Shown: positions 9,980 to 23,164 of the stretch, one piece after another
Position numbering within the stretch: position 1 is the stretch's first letter
Layout of the letters: the number at the start of each line of letters is the position of its first letter
NCBI RefSeq assembly: GCF_910592395.1
Contig: NC_088308.1
Coordinates: 868,001-932,000, forward strand
Origin: Lineus longissimus
Lineage: Eukaryota > Nemertea > Pilidiophora > Heteronemertea > Lineidae
Direction: 5' to 3'
DNA: 64,000 bases
Position numbers and translations under genes: made by a program
The notes under the pieces: generated by a model
Told to the model about the DNA's origin: nothing
Database searches by the model: none
Seen by the model: the letters and a program-made list of their open reading frames with translations, nothing else

Positions 9980-11332
9980 AAAGCGAGGAGCGAGCAAGTG
10001 GAATAAAACCACTTATCCAAAAGTGGAGAGTCTTGATTTCCCTGTACCTGAACAGTCACATGATTAAACCCTAATTCAACCAAGTTTGTGTTGTTTTTCT
10101 TTTTGATATGATGATCGCCACTGGTTGGTGGTATAAAGGAACAAGACATAGACCATCTGATAGACCTCTGTGTCTGTGGATGACTTGGAAGCAGTTGGAG
10201 TCGCGTCCTATGCCCATCTGACGCCATTCCCCGCTCTTTACATGTGTTTTCCACACTGCGTGTGTCTCCATTGTTAAGGTCCACACCTGGTCAGCTGATT
10301 GAGATGAACTGAACGAACCTGTTCCTATCACTGCTGCTCTGCGGTAGATCTCAGAAAGCCTTTAAAACATATCGTTACTATCATCAGCTGGTCATACAAT
10401 CGTTAGACCTACCCCCAATGTGATCAGTTCGTTCGCTTATAAAACACCCCTGGGGTACTCTAGCCATCCACTGTAAGAATTGCATATCATGCATACTTAC
10501 ACGGAATTGACTACGCAGGACAATTCCTGCCAGGAGCTCCGGCGATTATGATTGGGACATCCATTTGAATAGCATCTGTTCCCCGGAGTTTACACTTAAG
10601 GGCGGGTTTACACAGGATTCACGTTGTCACGTGTGAGGATAGTCACGTGTTACCTGTCACGAACATAGTCGTTAATTGACTTAGGCTGAAAACATGTCAT
10701 AACAGGACCTGGGGAAAAAGTGGCATTGTAAATCATACGTGTGGCCTGCTCTTCAGAAATGACTTGTTTGTTAAAATAATATTTACACATTACATGTAAT
10801 AATCATTTTAACTCTACTCTATGTAAACCCAAAATAATTCTATGTAAACCCATCCTTGATTACATTTCTGGTAATAATAGTTACACTTGGATGTTTGTTT
10901 AACCAAAAGTGTATTCGGCTTGCTAATCCGCAGTCACCCTGCGTCATAATAAAGACGGCGATCTACATGTACATGTACAGGCCCGTCGCATCAGCGTTGT
11001 TTTTGTATTTTCGCCGTGCTGCGTAGTTACGCACTGGAGCGACAAAAGATGCAAGGGTGAAAAGTGACATCGTAAATCCTATGTCGCCCGCTATTAAGAA
11101 TATTCTTAGCTTTACACAGTACAAAATGCACTCTCTGTTAACTCGACGGAGGATTTCAACAAATACCGGTATTGGGGGAGTGCTGCACCTTTAGTGCAAA
11201 TACCGTTGAATGACCGCCCATCAATAAGTCGATATTTGGGCCGATATATGGAAGTTTCAGGCAAAAGATTTCATCAGTTGCTGCTACAAAGTTGTCCAGT
11301 GTCTGTCTAGTATCTACCAATCACCGACGAAG

Positions 11333-12532
11333 ATGAAGAGTACCCTTGTCATCGTGCTGTTGGCGACTTGCGCCAGTCTCTGGATGGTTCATGCCGGGCC
11401 GGTATTTATCGACGATGGATGTATGTACACGTATGATTTCAAATCCTTAGTGTTATTTTGGACACCATCACTCCTCCTGATTCCTCCACCGTCAGAGGAC
11501 AGAAGTCCTCCCGACCATTATTATTTTCGTTCATTCCAGCTTTGAGCTGTATTCGAGATATATGAAGTTTTCGCTGTTTTCGAAAATTTATGAGGGCTTA
11601 TTCCATACCAAAATGTCATTTACATGTTCAACCATTTGGAAGTATCGCCGCGCAGAGAATTGTATACAATTCCCTTGTCTAATCTCATATGCAGCCAACG
11701 TGCAAGCAAGAAGTAGTGACCCCGTCATTGGGAATTGGAAGAAACCATCAGATACCAATGTGCCCGAACCGTAAGTCACTTTTTTCACATGTTTATTCTG
11801 AAAAATCATCCAACACATTTCAAGACGGGAGATTCAAAATACGATAATACTTTTGGTAAATCGGAATGACCGGAGATACATGTAAATGTACATAAACCGA
11901 AACTTTATGGAGGTGTTCCATCGGCTTCCCGCCTCGCGTCCGTCACGTTCCTGCATGCTTCCCGTCAAAGCCTCCACGGACGTTTCTCGTTACCGTCTTG
12001 TCACGTATAAAACATCGTTATTCCCGTCACGTTACGCCAACGTGTTGTCATTCTCTTCCGTTTAAAAAACGGTTGATATGAGGTTAATCCCAACCAGAGA
12101 TGTAGAAAAATTGTTTTATATCTGGTGTGACATACACAGCGCAATGTGTAAATCCCGTTTGAACCCTATCCGACGCACGGCTATGTCCGCTGGCTAGTAT
12201 CACTCTAAGCTATCATCATTCGTGGAGAAGGTTGAAAAGCAGTGCAAATACTAAGGTTGTTTACGCGATATTAGACCCAACCCAACCCAACCAAACCAGA
12301 CCAGATCAAACCAGATCACCTTCGTGCGCGTTTACACGACAGAACAATCTAGAACGATCCGAATCGATAGATCGGTTTAGTCCCGCGTAAGCGGGCGGCC
12401 CTGTCGAAAAACGCAATTTCTTGTTTTGTCCAGTTGTTAAAGTCACTTCGTCTTTTTTTCCACAGGAAAACTATAATATTTGGTTCGTATTACCCCTGGC
12501 TATTTGTATTTTCAAGACCTATGATAAAATAG
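11333..12532 (+). CDS. Gene A copy 2: small secreted peptide, longest tail
   Basis: Exons 11333-11420, 11695-11770 and 12466-12531; 76 aa. The signal peptide is identical to copy 1, and exon 2 has KKPSD where copy 1 has KKRSD. The variable exon encodes a 21-residue tail with IIFG, SYYPW and LFVFSRP elements, more hydrophobic than the others. Its stop is TAG at 12530-12532. Here the exon is open right up to the GTGAGT donor, so if that donor is used the stop is rebuilt as TA plus the first G of the next exon. The unit has no Ginger insertion, so the TATA box (about 11245) keeps its ancestral upstream DNA. Function unknown. Confidence 0.78.
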
Positions 12533-12827
12533 TGAGTAATTTCATGCTACGCTGAATCCTGGCAAGGTAATTTTTAAAGTCAAGGTCAGAGCATGCCGGT
12601 CTACCGGCGTTGTGCGTCCTGTGAAAAGGAGGAGACATAAGGATTATGTGGTTGGAGACTTCTAGCGGGTCATAAGCTTATTTGGTTCAACAATTTTAAA
12701 GATTTCGACTTGGGTCCTCGCTAAACTTTCAAACCCCACATGGACGTCAAGGAACTTTTCCAAAACCGATATTTTTTTCCAAAGACCATATTTCATATAC
12801 CCCAAAGCTAAACCTCGGCTATGGGCA

Positions 12828-12953
12828 CATTGGGTGATATGAATAAAGACTAGCAAATGCTTTTACTTCAATTTTGTACAGAAAGACCTAGTGTATATGT
12901 ACATGAAGTTTTAGATAAAAGCATTTGCTAGTCTTTATTCATATCACCCAATG
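12828..12953. repeat. 38-bp inverted repeat, unit 2
   Basis: Arms 12828-12865 and 12916-12953, identical to unit 1. The 50-nt loop differs at one or two bases. Confidence 0.95.
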
Positions 12954-13579
12954 TCTACAGCGCCCTTTGCCTATGCATCACAGTGCATTTGCAATGCATT
13001 TACTGTGCTTCATTGAGGATTTTGGGGCGGGATGTTGCACTAGTGACGGAAGGGCCAATAAGTCCGGCATAGCTGGTAATTGCCAAACTCTGAGGGAAGA
13101 AGCTGGAACACGCTTCAACGCTTCTCTTTATTCCCCAGACTGAATTTGACTGTGCATTTGATGTCGAACACAAAAGAAGAAGAATGAAAATAAGCAGGAT
13201 ATGTCATCTATACTCAATGAAGTGACCCGAATACCAAGTGACTCTATGCCACATTATTTGCTAGCGTATCATACGCACCTTGATTTGTTCAGGTATTTAT
13301 GGCTAAGGAGGCAATGCGATCGTACAATATGAAATCTGATACGAGTAGTGTATTTTACATCTGTCGCTTGGGACATGTAGAGTCTCTGCTTCTATCTTTC
13401 AGGTCATTAGTATCGGGTAGAGAAAATTCCCACAGCAAGCTGAGGACACGCGCCTCCTGGACTCCCAATACTCTATGACGGGCTTACACAGTTACATGTA
13501 CATGCTTGTACACAATTGAATGCACTTATGCGTGTGTGTACTTGCATGTACATGTTTATGTATTTGATTACAACATACC

Positions 13580-13585
13580 AATAAA
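13580..13585 (+). terminator. AATAAA poly(A) signal for gene A copy 2
   Basis: Conserved context. The terminal-exon acceptor CTATCTTTCAG lies about 180 bp upstream (near 13402). Confidence 0.5.
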
Positions 13586-14152
13586 GACCATTAAATTGAA
13601 AGGATTGTTTAGTGTTCATTATTCGTCGTGCTTAACTTGAATCGAAAGCATGTTGCAATTACTATCAGAATCCAACTAAATGGAATGCCCTCGAATGCCT
13701 GTAGATTCATAAGGTCGGTGAATCTCAACTCTGAAATGTCTTACAGAAATGTATAGAGGCAATTTTTCCCTCTTTACTTGCACTCAGCATGGGCCAACCC
13801 AGCATGGGCTAACCCAGCGCTGTTCATGATCAGGATTTTAGGAAGGGGGAGTCTGAGCCTCGGTGAGCCGTATAATGAGGCTGGATTTACATTCAATTCA
13901 CGTTTGATATACGTTTCACATATGCCACCTGTAATTTACTAAGTCACCATGTCATGACATGAGGAGAGGATGGAAAGTGACAGCATCATGTAGACCTAAG
14001 CAGTGACGTGCTCTCCCGTTGATCAAACGGCGAGAGAACCCCGACCTCCCCTACATGCCCGCGCATCTATCGGAGGTCGCGACTATCGTCAGGTATGACA
14101 GGTAGGCTGGGGGCAATCTCCAGGCTGACATTGAATATATCCTCTGATGCAG

Positions 14153-15972
14153 ATACTTTCCTCGGCACTTTGCAGGGCAGCCTGCTCGGTCAGTTAAAGT
14201 CCTGCTTTGAATACACAAGAGTAGGTAAGTTCTCGGTCATTCTCTGGTTGGTTCCCACAACAGGGCACGTCATATTACGGGTCACTCAATTATCGACGAA
14301 TTGGTCAAATCAGTAGAATGAATATGATAAGACTGAAGGCCAGTCTTATCATTCCACAAGTGAGGCGTAGACTTTAAAACTGACCTACCAAGCTAAATCA
14401 AGCATTTACGCGGTCGCTACAAGTGCAGAGGGATAGAAGCGTCGATATCCACCACGAAAATGTCAGTTGCGAACGAAAGTAGGTCTGCATCCGCACCCCG
14501 AGGGGAGCTCATCTCGCCGAGGGATCTAAATTCATAAAATGAACGTTTTCTGGCAACTTCCTAAATTTGGCCGACACATAATCAAGTTTCCTCAGCTAAC
14601 GTAACTCCCCATTCCTCATTCACTACTTTCTTGAACCAGCAGTTTGAAAACTTCATGTGGCGAGTCGAGCATTCGACAAGAGAAAACTTGATTCTGATTA
14701 TCCATTCAATGATTCGCCAGATCCTCATTTGAATATTCTTGCATACGTCATGATTACTTCGTTTCCCTCCGTAAAGGTCTTATTGCTTGGAAAGACCATG
14801 GGTGGAATTCACCAAGGCATTTTGACGTGCGTGCAATTAAAGACCGATTATCTGATACACGAAGGATAAAACAGTGTAGTATTCTACATCACATTAACCC
14901 CCTCTCCCCGCAGTTCCTCATCCGCCGATCATATCATACTTTGAAGGTAGTGATAGATTAGAAAAAAACACGATGAAAAAAACCTTTGGGAAGAGCGTCA
15001 CATCACAGTGAATAAACAGCCCCTCCGTCTAACCCACCGACCCATGAACTCCCTACAGTGGACGTATATGTTCTCTTGTTTGTTTCTTGCCTCTCATCAT
15101 TCTCGTTTTGTTTGTTTTTTTAGCGACGGACACGTGCCAATCGGTTGAGTTTACGGATGCAGGTATGTTTCCCCACTCTTAGAAATGAAGCTTTTGAGCT
15201 TTTGAAAACACTATAAAGGCGGCGATTATATAGAAGTTCACGTTTTCACATAACGTGTCACTGCTCATGAGAACAAACAATTTCCAAAGAGCGGGCTACA
15301 TACGATTCACGATGTCACCTTTCAACCTCACGTCGTCTCTTCAAACCTCAGTCACAGAGCTGACTTGTGACAAGTGAAACGTGAACAGTAACAAGATGAA
15401 GCCTGACATGTTATTCAGCCGACCCAAACTTGCAAAGAGGTTTTCCGTGAAATGAAAAGCCTTCGGAGGTTCATTTGAAAATCTCAAAAAACCTTTTGAC
15501 CTTTTCCATTTTTCCAAAAACCTCTCCGGCCGGGATGCGTTTCGTGTTGGCTGAAAAACCTTTAAATCTTTCAAATGCTCAAGAAACTTTATTTCTGAGA
15601 GTGCTCAGGTTTATTCCCTTATTTGCCGTCGGACAATTTCCAGACTGTTGTTGTTCAGGTTTGATGTGTAGCGTGCTGGTGAGAGCAATCGCTGTCGTTA
15701 GTGCCTTAGGGGATCAGGGGGAAAACAGGAGACAATAACCTACCAACTACCCTTTATTCAGATGAAGTCCCTGATTTACACTCCTTTCTCATTCTCTCCT
15801 ACTTTTAGATCCATGTTTAACCGGGGAAGTCGTTCTCGCTGGAAAAATGCAATGTAAAGTATTTGGTCAAACCGTGTCGTGTCTGTCGAAGTCGTTTATT
15901 TGTGACGGAGAGTGCGACTGCGAGAGCGATTGCCAGGATGAGCTCGAGGGGAACTGTAAATGGAAGAACTAA
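14153..15972 (+). CDS. Gene B copy 3: cysteine-rich LDLa-domain protein, 3' exons
   Basis: Candidate exons: b 14153-14224 (acceptor CTCTGATGCAG, donor GTAAGT), b2 14914-14946 (strong CCTCTCCCCGCAG acceptor), c 15124-15162 (T-rich acceptor, donor GTATGT) and d 15809-15972 ending in TAA. All introns are phase 1 and the frame runs through unbroken. Exon d carries an LDLa-type module: spaced cysteines, FICDGECDCESD, and acidic QDELEGNC, the calcium-cage pattern of this family, with two more cysteines than the canonical six in the module core. LDLa domains are extracellular ligand-binding modules, so a secreted or surface protein is likely. No first exon with a signal peptide of its own was found. 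The phase-1 signal exon of a neighbouring gene A would be frame-compatible. AATAAA occurs at 16578. Confidence 0.6.
14880..15143 (+). repeat. Repeat X, first copy in unit 3
   Basis: Direct repeat with 16447-16710. It contains exon b2 and the start of exon c. Confidence 0.95.
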
Positions 15973-16446
15973 AAGGTGAAGTGTTTTTTCAGACAGATCT
16001 GGCCAAAGGTACTTGGCAGACCTCTTGTCACTAATCTGTAACCGTGTGATCACAAATAGTAATGTTACACAGCCCTGGGCAGCCGGTGTCATAGTTGACC
16101 AGGTTTTGTTGACGCCGTGAAGGACCGTTGATTAGGCCTACCTTAAGAAGATTTACTTTAAGTTGTGACACGCCACTATCTTTTGGTAAATGTGATCTAG
16201 TCACATTGCCGAGTTCAGCAAAGTACCTTTGGCCGGAACGATATGAGAAACACTATAAGAGACAGTTATCAGGTTATGCTAAATGCGGTATCTAGTTATC
16301 AGACAACAGCTGTACCTACGGATGGTGACCAAATCGGCGTGTCGTAAACACGCTCATCACACAAGGACAGCGCTCTTTCAAACCACCTGTCAACTTTACC
16401 ATTCGTGCTAGTTTTTACAGCGCCGTCAGGAGCAGTAGGGACCCGG

Positions 16447-16710
16447 TATTCTACATCACATTAACCCCCTCTCCCCGCAGTTCCTCATCCGCCGATCATA
16501 TCATACTTTGAAGGTAGTGATAGATTAGAAAAAAACACGATGAAAAAAACCTTTGGGAAGAGCGTCACATCACAGTGAATAAACAGCCCCTACGTCTAAC
16601 CCACCGACCCATGAACTCCCTACAGTGGACGTATATGTTCTCTTGTTTGTTTCTTGCCTCTCATCATTCTCGTTTTGTTTGTTTTTTTAGCGACGGACAC
16701 GTGCCAATCG
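16447..16710 (+). repeat. Repeat X, second copy in unit 3
   Basis: It carries a second exon b2 (16481-16513) and a shortened exon c (from 16691) running into TAA at 16711-16713. This offers a short alternative 3' end without the LDLa domain. Confidence 0.95.
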
Positions 16711-18066
16711 TAAAAAGCGAGGAGCGAGCAAGTGGAATAAAACCACTTATCCAAAAAAGGAGAGTCTTGATTTCCCTGTACCTGAACAGTCACATGATTA
16801 AACGCTAATTCAACCGAGTTTGTGTTGTTTTTCTTTTTGATATGATGATCGCCACTGGTTGGTGGTATAAAGGAACAAGACATAGACCATCTGATAGACC
16901 TCTGTGTCTGTGGATGACTTGGAAGCAGTTGGAGTCGCGTCCTATGCCCATCTGACGCCATTCCCCGCTCTTTACAAGTGTTTTCCACACTGCGTGTGTC
17001 TCCATTGTTAAGGTCCACACCTGGTCAGCTGATTGAGATGAACTGAACGAACCTGTTCCTATCACTGCTGCTCTGCGGTAGATCTCAGAAAGCCTTTAAA
17101 ACATATCGTTACTATCATCAGCTGGTCATACAATCGTTAGACCTACCCCCAATGTGATCAGTTCGTTCGCTTATAAAACACCCCTGGGGTACTCTAGCCA
17201 TCCACTGTAAGAATTGCATATCATGCATACTTACACGGAATTGACTACGCAGGACAATTCCTGCCAGGAGCTCCGGCGATTATGATTGGGACATCCATTT
17301 GAATAGCATCTGTTCCCCGGAGTTTACACTTAAGGGCGGGTTTACACAGGATTCACGTTGTCACGTGTGAGGATAGTCACGTGTTACCTGTCACGAACAT
17401 AGTCGTTAATTGACTTAGGCTGAAAACATGTCATAACAGGACCTGGGGAAAAAGTGGCATTGTAAATCATACGTGTGGCCTGCTCTTCAGAAATGACTTG
17501 TTTGTTAAAATAATATTTACACATTACATGTAATAATCATTTTAACTCTACTCTATGTAAACCCAAAATAATTCTATGTAAACCCATCCTTGATTACATT
17601 TCTGGTAATAATAGTTACACTTGGATGTTTGTTTAACCAAAAGTGTATTCGGCTTGCTAATCCGCAGTCACCCTGCGTCATAATAAAGACGGCGATCTAC
17701 ATGTACATGTACAGGCCCGTCGCATCAGCGTTGTTTTTGTATTTTCGCCGTGCTGCGTAGTTACGCACTGGAGCGACAAAAGATGCAAGGGTGAAAATTT
17801 ACATCGTAAATCCTATGTCGCCCGCTATTAAGAATATTCTTAGCTTTACACAGTACAAAATGCACTCTCTGTTAACTCGACGGAGGATTTCAACAAATAC
17901 CGGTATTGGGGGAGTGCTGCACCTTTAGTGCAAATACCGTTGAATGACCGCCCATCAATAAGTCGATATTTGGGCCGATATATGGAAGTTTCAGGCAAAA
18001 GATTTCATCAGTTGCTGCTACAAAGTTGTCCAGTGTCTGTCTAGTATCTACCAATCACCGACGAAG

Positions 18067-19257
18067 ATGAAGAGTACCCTTGTCATCGTGCTGTTGGCGA
18101 CTTGCGCCAGTCTCTGGATGGTTCATGCCGGGCCGGTATTTATCGACGATGGATGTATGTACACGTATGATTTCAAATCCTTAGTGTTATTTTGGACACC
18201 ATCACTCCTCCTGATCCCTCCACCGTCAGAGGACAGAGGTCCTCCCGACCATTATCATTTTCGTTCATTACAGCTTTGAGCTGTATTCGAGATATATGAA
18301 GTTTTCGCTGTTTTCGAAAATTTATGAGGGCTTATTCCATACCAAAATGTCATTTACATGTTCAACCATTTGGAAGTATCGCCGCGCAGAGAATTGTATA
18401 CAATTCCCTTGTCTAATCTCATATGCAGCCAACGTGCAAGCAAGAAGTAGTGACCCCGTCATTGGGAATTGGAAGAAACCATCAGATACCAATGTGCCCG
18501 AACCGTAAGTCACTTTTTTCACATGTTTATTCTGAAAAATCATCCAACACATTTCAAGACGGGAGATTCAAAATACGATAATACTTTTGGTAAATCGGAA
18601 TGACCGGAGATACATGTAAATGTCCATAAACCGAAACTTTATGGAGGTGTTCCATCGGCTTCCCGCCTCGCGTCCGTCACGTTCCTGCATGCTTCCCGTC
18701 AAAGCCTCCACGGACGTTTCTCGTTACCGTCTTGTCACGTATAAAACATCGTTATTCCCGTCACGTTACGCCAACGTGTTGTCATTCTCTTCCGTTTAAA
18801 AAACGGTTGATATGAGGTTAATCCCAACCAGGGATGTAGAAAAATTGTTTTATATCTGGTGTGACATACACAGCGCAATGTGTAAATCCCGTTTGAACCC
18901 TATCCGACGCACGGCTATGTCCGCTGGCTAGTATCACTCTAAGCTATCATCATTCGTGGAGAAGGTTGAAAAGTAGTGCAAATACTAAGGTTGTTTACGC
19001 GATATTAGACCCAACCCAACCCAACCAAACCAGACCAGATCAAACCAGATCACCTTCGTGCGCGTTTACACGGCAGAACAATCTAGAACGATCCGAATCG
19101 ATAGATCGGTTTAGTCCCGCGTAAGCGGGCGGCCCTGTCGAAAAACGCAATTTCTTGTTTTGTCCAGTTGTTAAAGTCACTTCGTCTTTTTTTCCACAGG
19201 AAAACTATAATATTTGGTAGGAATTACCCCCGACGAGGTGTATTTTCAAGACCTTGA
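18067..19257 (+). CDS. Gene A copy 3: small secreted peptide
   Basis: Exons 18067-18154, 18429-18504 and 19200-19264, with TGA at 19255-19257; 73 aa. Exons 1 and 2 encode the same residues as copy 2. The tail begins KTIIFG like copy 2 but then reads RNYPRRGVFSRP, giving three Arg in place of aromatic residues, so the charge is very different. A one-base deletion near the exon end creates the TGA stop. Splice sites are unchanged. Function unknown. Confidence 0.78.
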
Positions 19258-19560
19258 TGAAATAGTGAGTAATTTCATGTTACGCTGAATCCTGGCAAGG
19301 TAATTTTTAAAGTCAAGGTCAGAGCATGCCGATCTACCGGCGTTGTGCGTCCTGTGAAAAGGAGGAGACTTAAGGATTATGTGGTTGGAGACTTCTAGCG
19401 GGTCATAAGCTTATTTGGTTAAACAATTTTAAAGATTTCGACTTGGGTCCTCGCTAAACTTTCAAACCCCACATGGACGTCAAGGAACTTTTCCAAAACC
19501 GATATTTTTTTCCAAAGACCATATTTCATATACCCCAAAGCTAAACCTCGGCTATGGGCA

Positions 19561-19685
19561 CATTGGGTGATATGAATAAAGACTAGCAAATGCTTTTACT
19601 TCAATTTTGTACAGTGTATATGGTGTATATGTACATGAAGTTTTAGATAAAAGCATTTGCTAGTCTTTATTCATATCACTCAATG
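19561..19685. repeat. 38-bp inverted repeat, unit 3
   Basis: Arms 19561-19598 and 19648-19685, with one mismatch (CACTCAATG in the right arm). The loop differs (GTGTATATGGTG repeat). Confidence 0.93.
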
Positions 19686-20310
19686 TCTACAGCGCCCTTT
19701 GCCTATGCATCACAGTGCATTTGCAATGCATTTACTGTGCTTCATTGAGGATTTTGGGGCGGGATGTTGCACTAGTGACGGAAGGGCCAATAAGTCCGGC
19801 ATAGCTGGTAATTGCCAAACTCTGAGGGAAGAAGCTGGAACACGCTTCAACGCTTCTCTTTATTCCCGACTGAATTTGACTGTGCATTTGATGTCGAACA
19901 CAAAAGAAAAAGAATGAAAATAAGCAGGATATGTCATCTATACTTAATGAAGTGACCCGAATACCAAGTGACTCTATGCCACATTATTTGCTAGCGTATC
20001 ATACGCACCTTGATTTGTTCAGGTATTTATGGCTAAGGAGGCAATGCGATCGTACAATATGAAATCTGATACGAGTAGTGTATTTTACATCTGTCGCTTG
20101 GGACATGTAGAGTCTCTGCTTCTATCTTTCAGGTCATTAGTATCGGGTAGAGAAAATTCCCACAGCAAGCTGAGGACACGCGCCTCCTGGACTCCCAATA
20201 CTCTATGACGGGCTTACACAGTATACATGTACATGCTTGTACACAATTGAATGCACTTATGCGTGTGTGTACTTGCATGTTCATGTTTATGTATTTGATT
20301 ACAACATACC

Positions 20311-20316
20311 AATAAA
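20311..20316 (+). terminator. AATAAA poly(A) signal for gene A copy 3
   Basis: Conserved context, as at 122. Confidence 0.5.
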
Positions 20317-20868
20317 GACCATTAAATTGAAAGGATTGTTTAGTGTTCATTATTCGTCGTGCTTAACCTGAATCGAAAACATGTTGCAATTACTATCAGA
20401 ATCCAACTAAATGGAATGCCCTCGAATGCCTGTAGATTCATAAGGTCGGTGAATCTCAACTCTGAAATGTCTTACAGAAATGTATAGAGGCAATTTTTCC
20501 CTCTTTACTTGCACTCAGCATGGGCCAACCCAGCATGGGCTAACCCAGCGCTGTTCATGATCAGGATTTTAGGAAGTGGGAGTCTGAGCCTCGGTGAGCC
20601 GTATAATGAGGCTGGATTTACATTCAATTCACGTTTGATATACGTTTCACATACGCCACCTGTAATTTACTAAGTCACCATGTCATGACATGACGAGAGG
20701 ATGGAAAGTGACAGCATCATGTAGACCTAAGCAGTGACGTGCTCTCCTGTTGATCAAACGGCGAGAGAACCCCGACCTCCGCTGCATGCCCGCGCATCTA
20801 TCGGAGGTCGCGACTATCGTCAGGTATGACAATCTCCAGGCTGACATTGAATATATCCTCTGATGCAG

Positions 20869-22689
20869 ATACTTTCCTCGGCACTTTGCAGGGCAGCCTG
20901 CTCGGTCAGTTAAAGTCCTGCTTTGAATACACAAGAGTAGGTAAGTTCTCGGTCATTCTCTGGTTGGTTCCCACAACAGGGCACGTCATATTACGGGTCA
21001 CTCAATTATCGACGAATTGGTCAAATCAGTAGAATGAATATGATAAGACTGAAGTCCATTCTTATCATTCCACAAGTGAGGCGTAGACTTTAAAACTGAC
21101 CTACCAAGCTAAATCAAGCATTTACGCGGTCGCTACAAGTGCAGAGGGTTAGAAGCGTCGATATCCACCACGAAAATGTCAGTTGCGAACGAAAGTAGGT
21201 CTGCATCCGCACCCCGAGGGGAGCTCATCTCGCCGAGGGATCTAAATTCATAAAATGAACGTTTTCTGGCAACTTCCTAAATTTGGCCGACACATAATCA
21301 AGTTTCCTCAGCTAACGTAACTCCCCATTCCTCATTCACTACTTTCTTGAACCAGCAGTTTGAAAACTTCATGTGGCGAGTCGAGCATTCGACAAGAGAA
21401 AACTTGATTCTGATTATCCATTCAATGATTCGCCAGATCCTCATTTGAATATTCTTGCATACGTCATGATTACTTCGTTTCCCTCCGTAAAGGTCTTATT
21501 GCTTGGAAAGACCATGGGTGGAATTCACCAAGGCATTTTAACGTGCGTGCAATTAAAGACCGATTATCTGATACACGAAGGATAAAACAGTGTAGTATTC
21601 TACATCACATTAACCCCCTCTCCCCGCAGTTCCTTATCCGCCGATCATATCATACTTTGAAGGTAGTGATAGATTAGAAAAAAACACGATGAAAAAAACC
21701 TTTGGGAAGAGCGTCACATCACAGTGAATAAACAGCCCCTACGTCTAACCCACCGACCCATGAACTCCCTACAGTGGACGTATATGTTCTCTTGTTTGTT
21801 TCTTGCCTCTCATCATTCTCGTTTTGTTTGTTTTTTTAGCGACGGACACGTGCCAATCGGTTGAGTTTACGGATGCAGGTATGTTTCCCCACTCTTAGAA
21901 ATGAAGCTTTTTGAGCTTTTGAAAACACTATAAAGGCGGCGATTATATAGAAGTTCACGTTTTCACATAACGTGTCACTGCTCATGAGAACAAACAATTT
22001 CCAAAGAGCGGGCTACATACGATTCACGATGTCACCTTTCAACCTCACGTCGTCTCTTCAAACCTCAGTCACAGAGCTGACTTGTGACAAGTGAAACGTG
22101 AACAGTAACAAGATGAAGCCTGACATGTTATTCAGCCGACCCAAACTTGCAAAGAGGTTTTCCGTGAAATGAAAAGCCTTCGGAGGTTCATTTGAAAATC
22201 TCAAAAAACCTTTTGACCTTTTCCATTTTTCCAAAAACCTCTCCGGCCGGGATGCGTTTCGTGTTGGCTGAAAAACCTTTAAATCTTTCAAATGCTCAAG
22301 AAACTTTATTTCTGAGAGTGCTCAGGTTTATTCCCTTATTTGCCGTCGGACAATTTCCAGACTGTTGTTGTTCAGGTTTGATGTGTAGCGTGCTGGTGAG
22401 AGCAATCGCTGTCGTTAGTGCCTTAGGGGATCAGGGGGAAAACAGGAGACAATAACCTACCAACTACCCTTTATTCAGATGAAGTCCCTGATTTACACTC
22501 CTTTCTCATTCTCTCCTACTTTTAGATCCATGTTTAACCGGGGAAGTCGATCTCGCTGGAAAAATGCAATGTAAAGTATTTGGTCAAACCGTGTTGTGTC
22601 TGTCGAAGTCGTTTATTTGTGACGGAGAGTGCGACTGCGAGAGCGATTGCCAGGATGAGCTCGAGGGGAACTGTAAATGGAAGAACTAA
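20869..22689 (+). CDS. Gene B copy 4: cysteine-rich LDLa-domain protein, 3' exons
   Basis: Candidate exons: b 20869-20940, b2 21630-21662, c 21840-21878, d 22526-22689 (TAA 22687-22689). All are phase 1-1, with the splice sites of copy 3. Exon d differs from copy 3 at two codons, both changing the residue (Val to Asp in the leading segment, Ser to Leu just before a conserved Cys), and b2 has a His-to-Tyr change. All cysteines and the CDGECDCESDCQDE acidic core are kept. The first exon is not identified. A second b2 and shortened c' lie downstream in X2 (stop at 23429-23431), as in unit 3. Confidence 0.6.
21596..21859 (+). repeat. Repeat X, first copy in unit 4
   Basis: Direct repeat with 23165-23428; 264 bp. 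Confidence 0.95.
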
Positions 22690-23164
22690 AAGGTGAAGTG
22701 TTTTTTCAGACAGATCTGGCCAAAGGTACTTGGCAGACCTCTTGTCACTAATCTGTAACCGTGTGATCACAAATAGTAATGTTACACAGCCCTGGGCAGC
22801 CGGTGTCATAGTTGACCAGGTTTTGTTGACGCCGTGAAGGACCGTTGATTAGGCCTACCTTAAGAAGATTTACTTTAAGTTGTGCCACGCCACTATCTTT
22901 TGGTAAATGTGATCTAGTCACATTGCCGAGCTTCAGCAAATTACCTTTGGCCGGAACGATATGAGAAACACTATAAGAGACAGTTATCAGGTTATGCTAA
23001 ATGCGGTATCTAGTTATCAGACAACAGCTGTACCTACGGATGGTGACCAAATCGGCGTGTCGTAAACACGCTCATCACACAAGGACATCGCTCTTTCAAA
23101 CCACCTGTCAACTTTACCATTCGTGCTAGTTTTTACAGCGCCGTCAGGAGCAGTAGGGACCCGG

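Larger units (their letters stand above)
8302..13458 (+). repeat. Array unit 2 (5157 bp, shortest)
   Basis: It has a single X (9713-9976) and no LDLa exon. An 11-bp deletion lies inside gene B exon b. It lacks the 408-bp segment and shows the uninterrupted Ginger target site (CCGG at 11166-11169). Gene A copy 2 is at 11333-12532. The stretch 9980-11332 holds spacer DNA, a TATAAAA at 10438 and MITE-like arms; no exon was recognised. Confidence 0.93.
13459..20188 (+). repeat. Array unit 3 (6730 bp, with LDLa block)
   Basis: It has two 264-bp X copies (14880-15143 and 16447-16710) flanking a 1303-bp block that carries the end of exon c and the LDLa exon of gene B. Gene A copy 3 is at 18067-19257. 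The Ginger site is empty. Confidence 0.93.

Noticed and set aside
14513-14869. Extra gene B exon between b and b2
   Set aside because: The possible donor near 14478 is changed between units (AAGG to AAAG) and the phase does not match.
15817-16092. 91-codon minus-strand ORF over the LDLa exon
   Set aside because: Shadow of exon d on the other strand.
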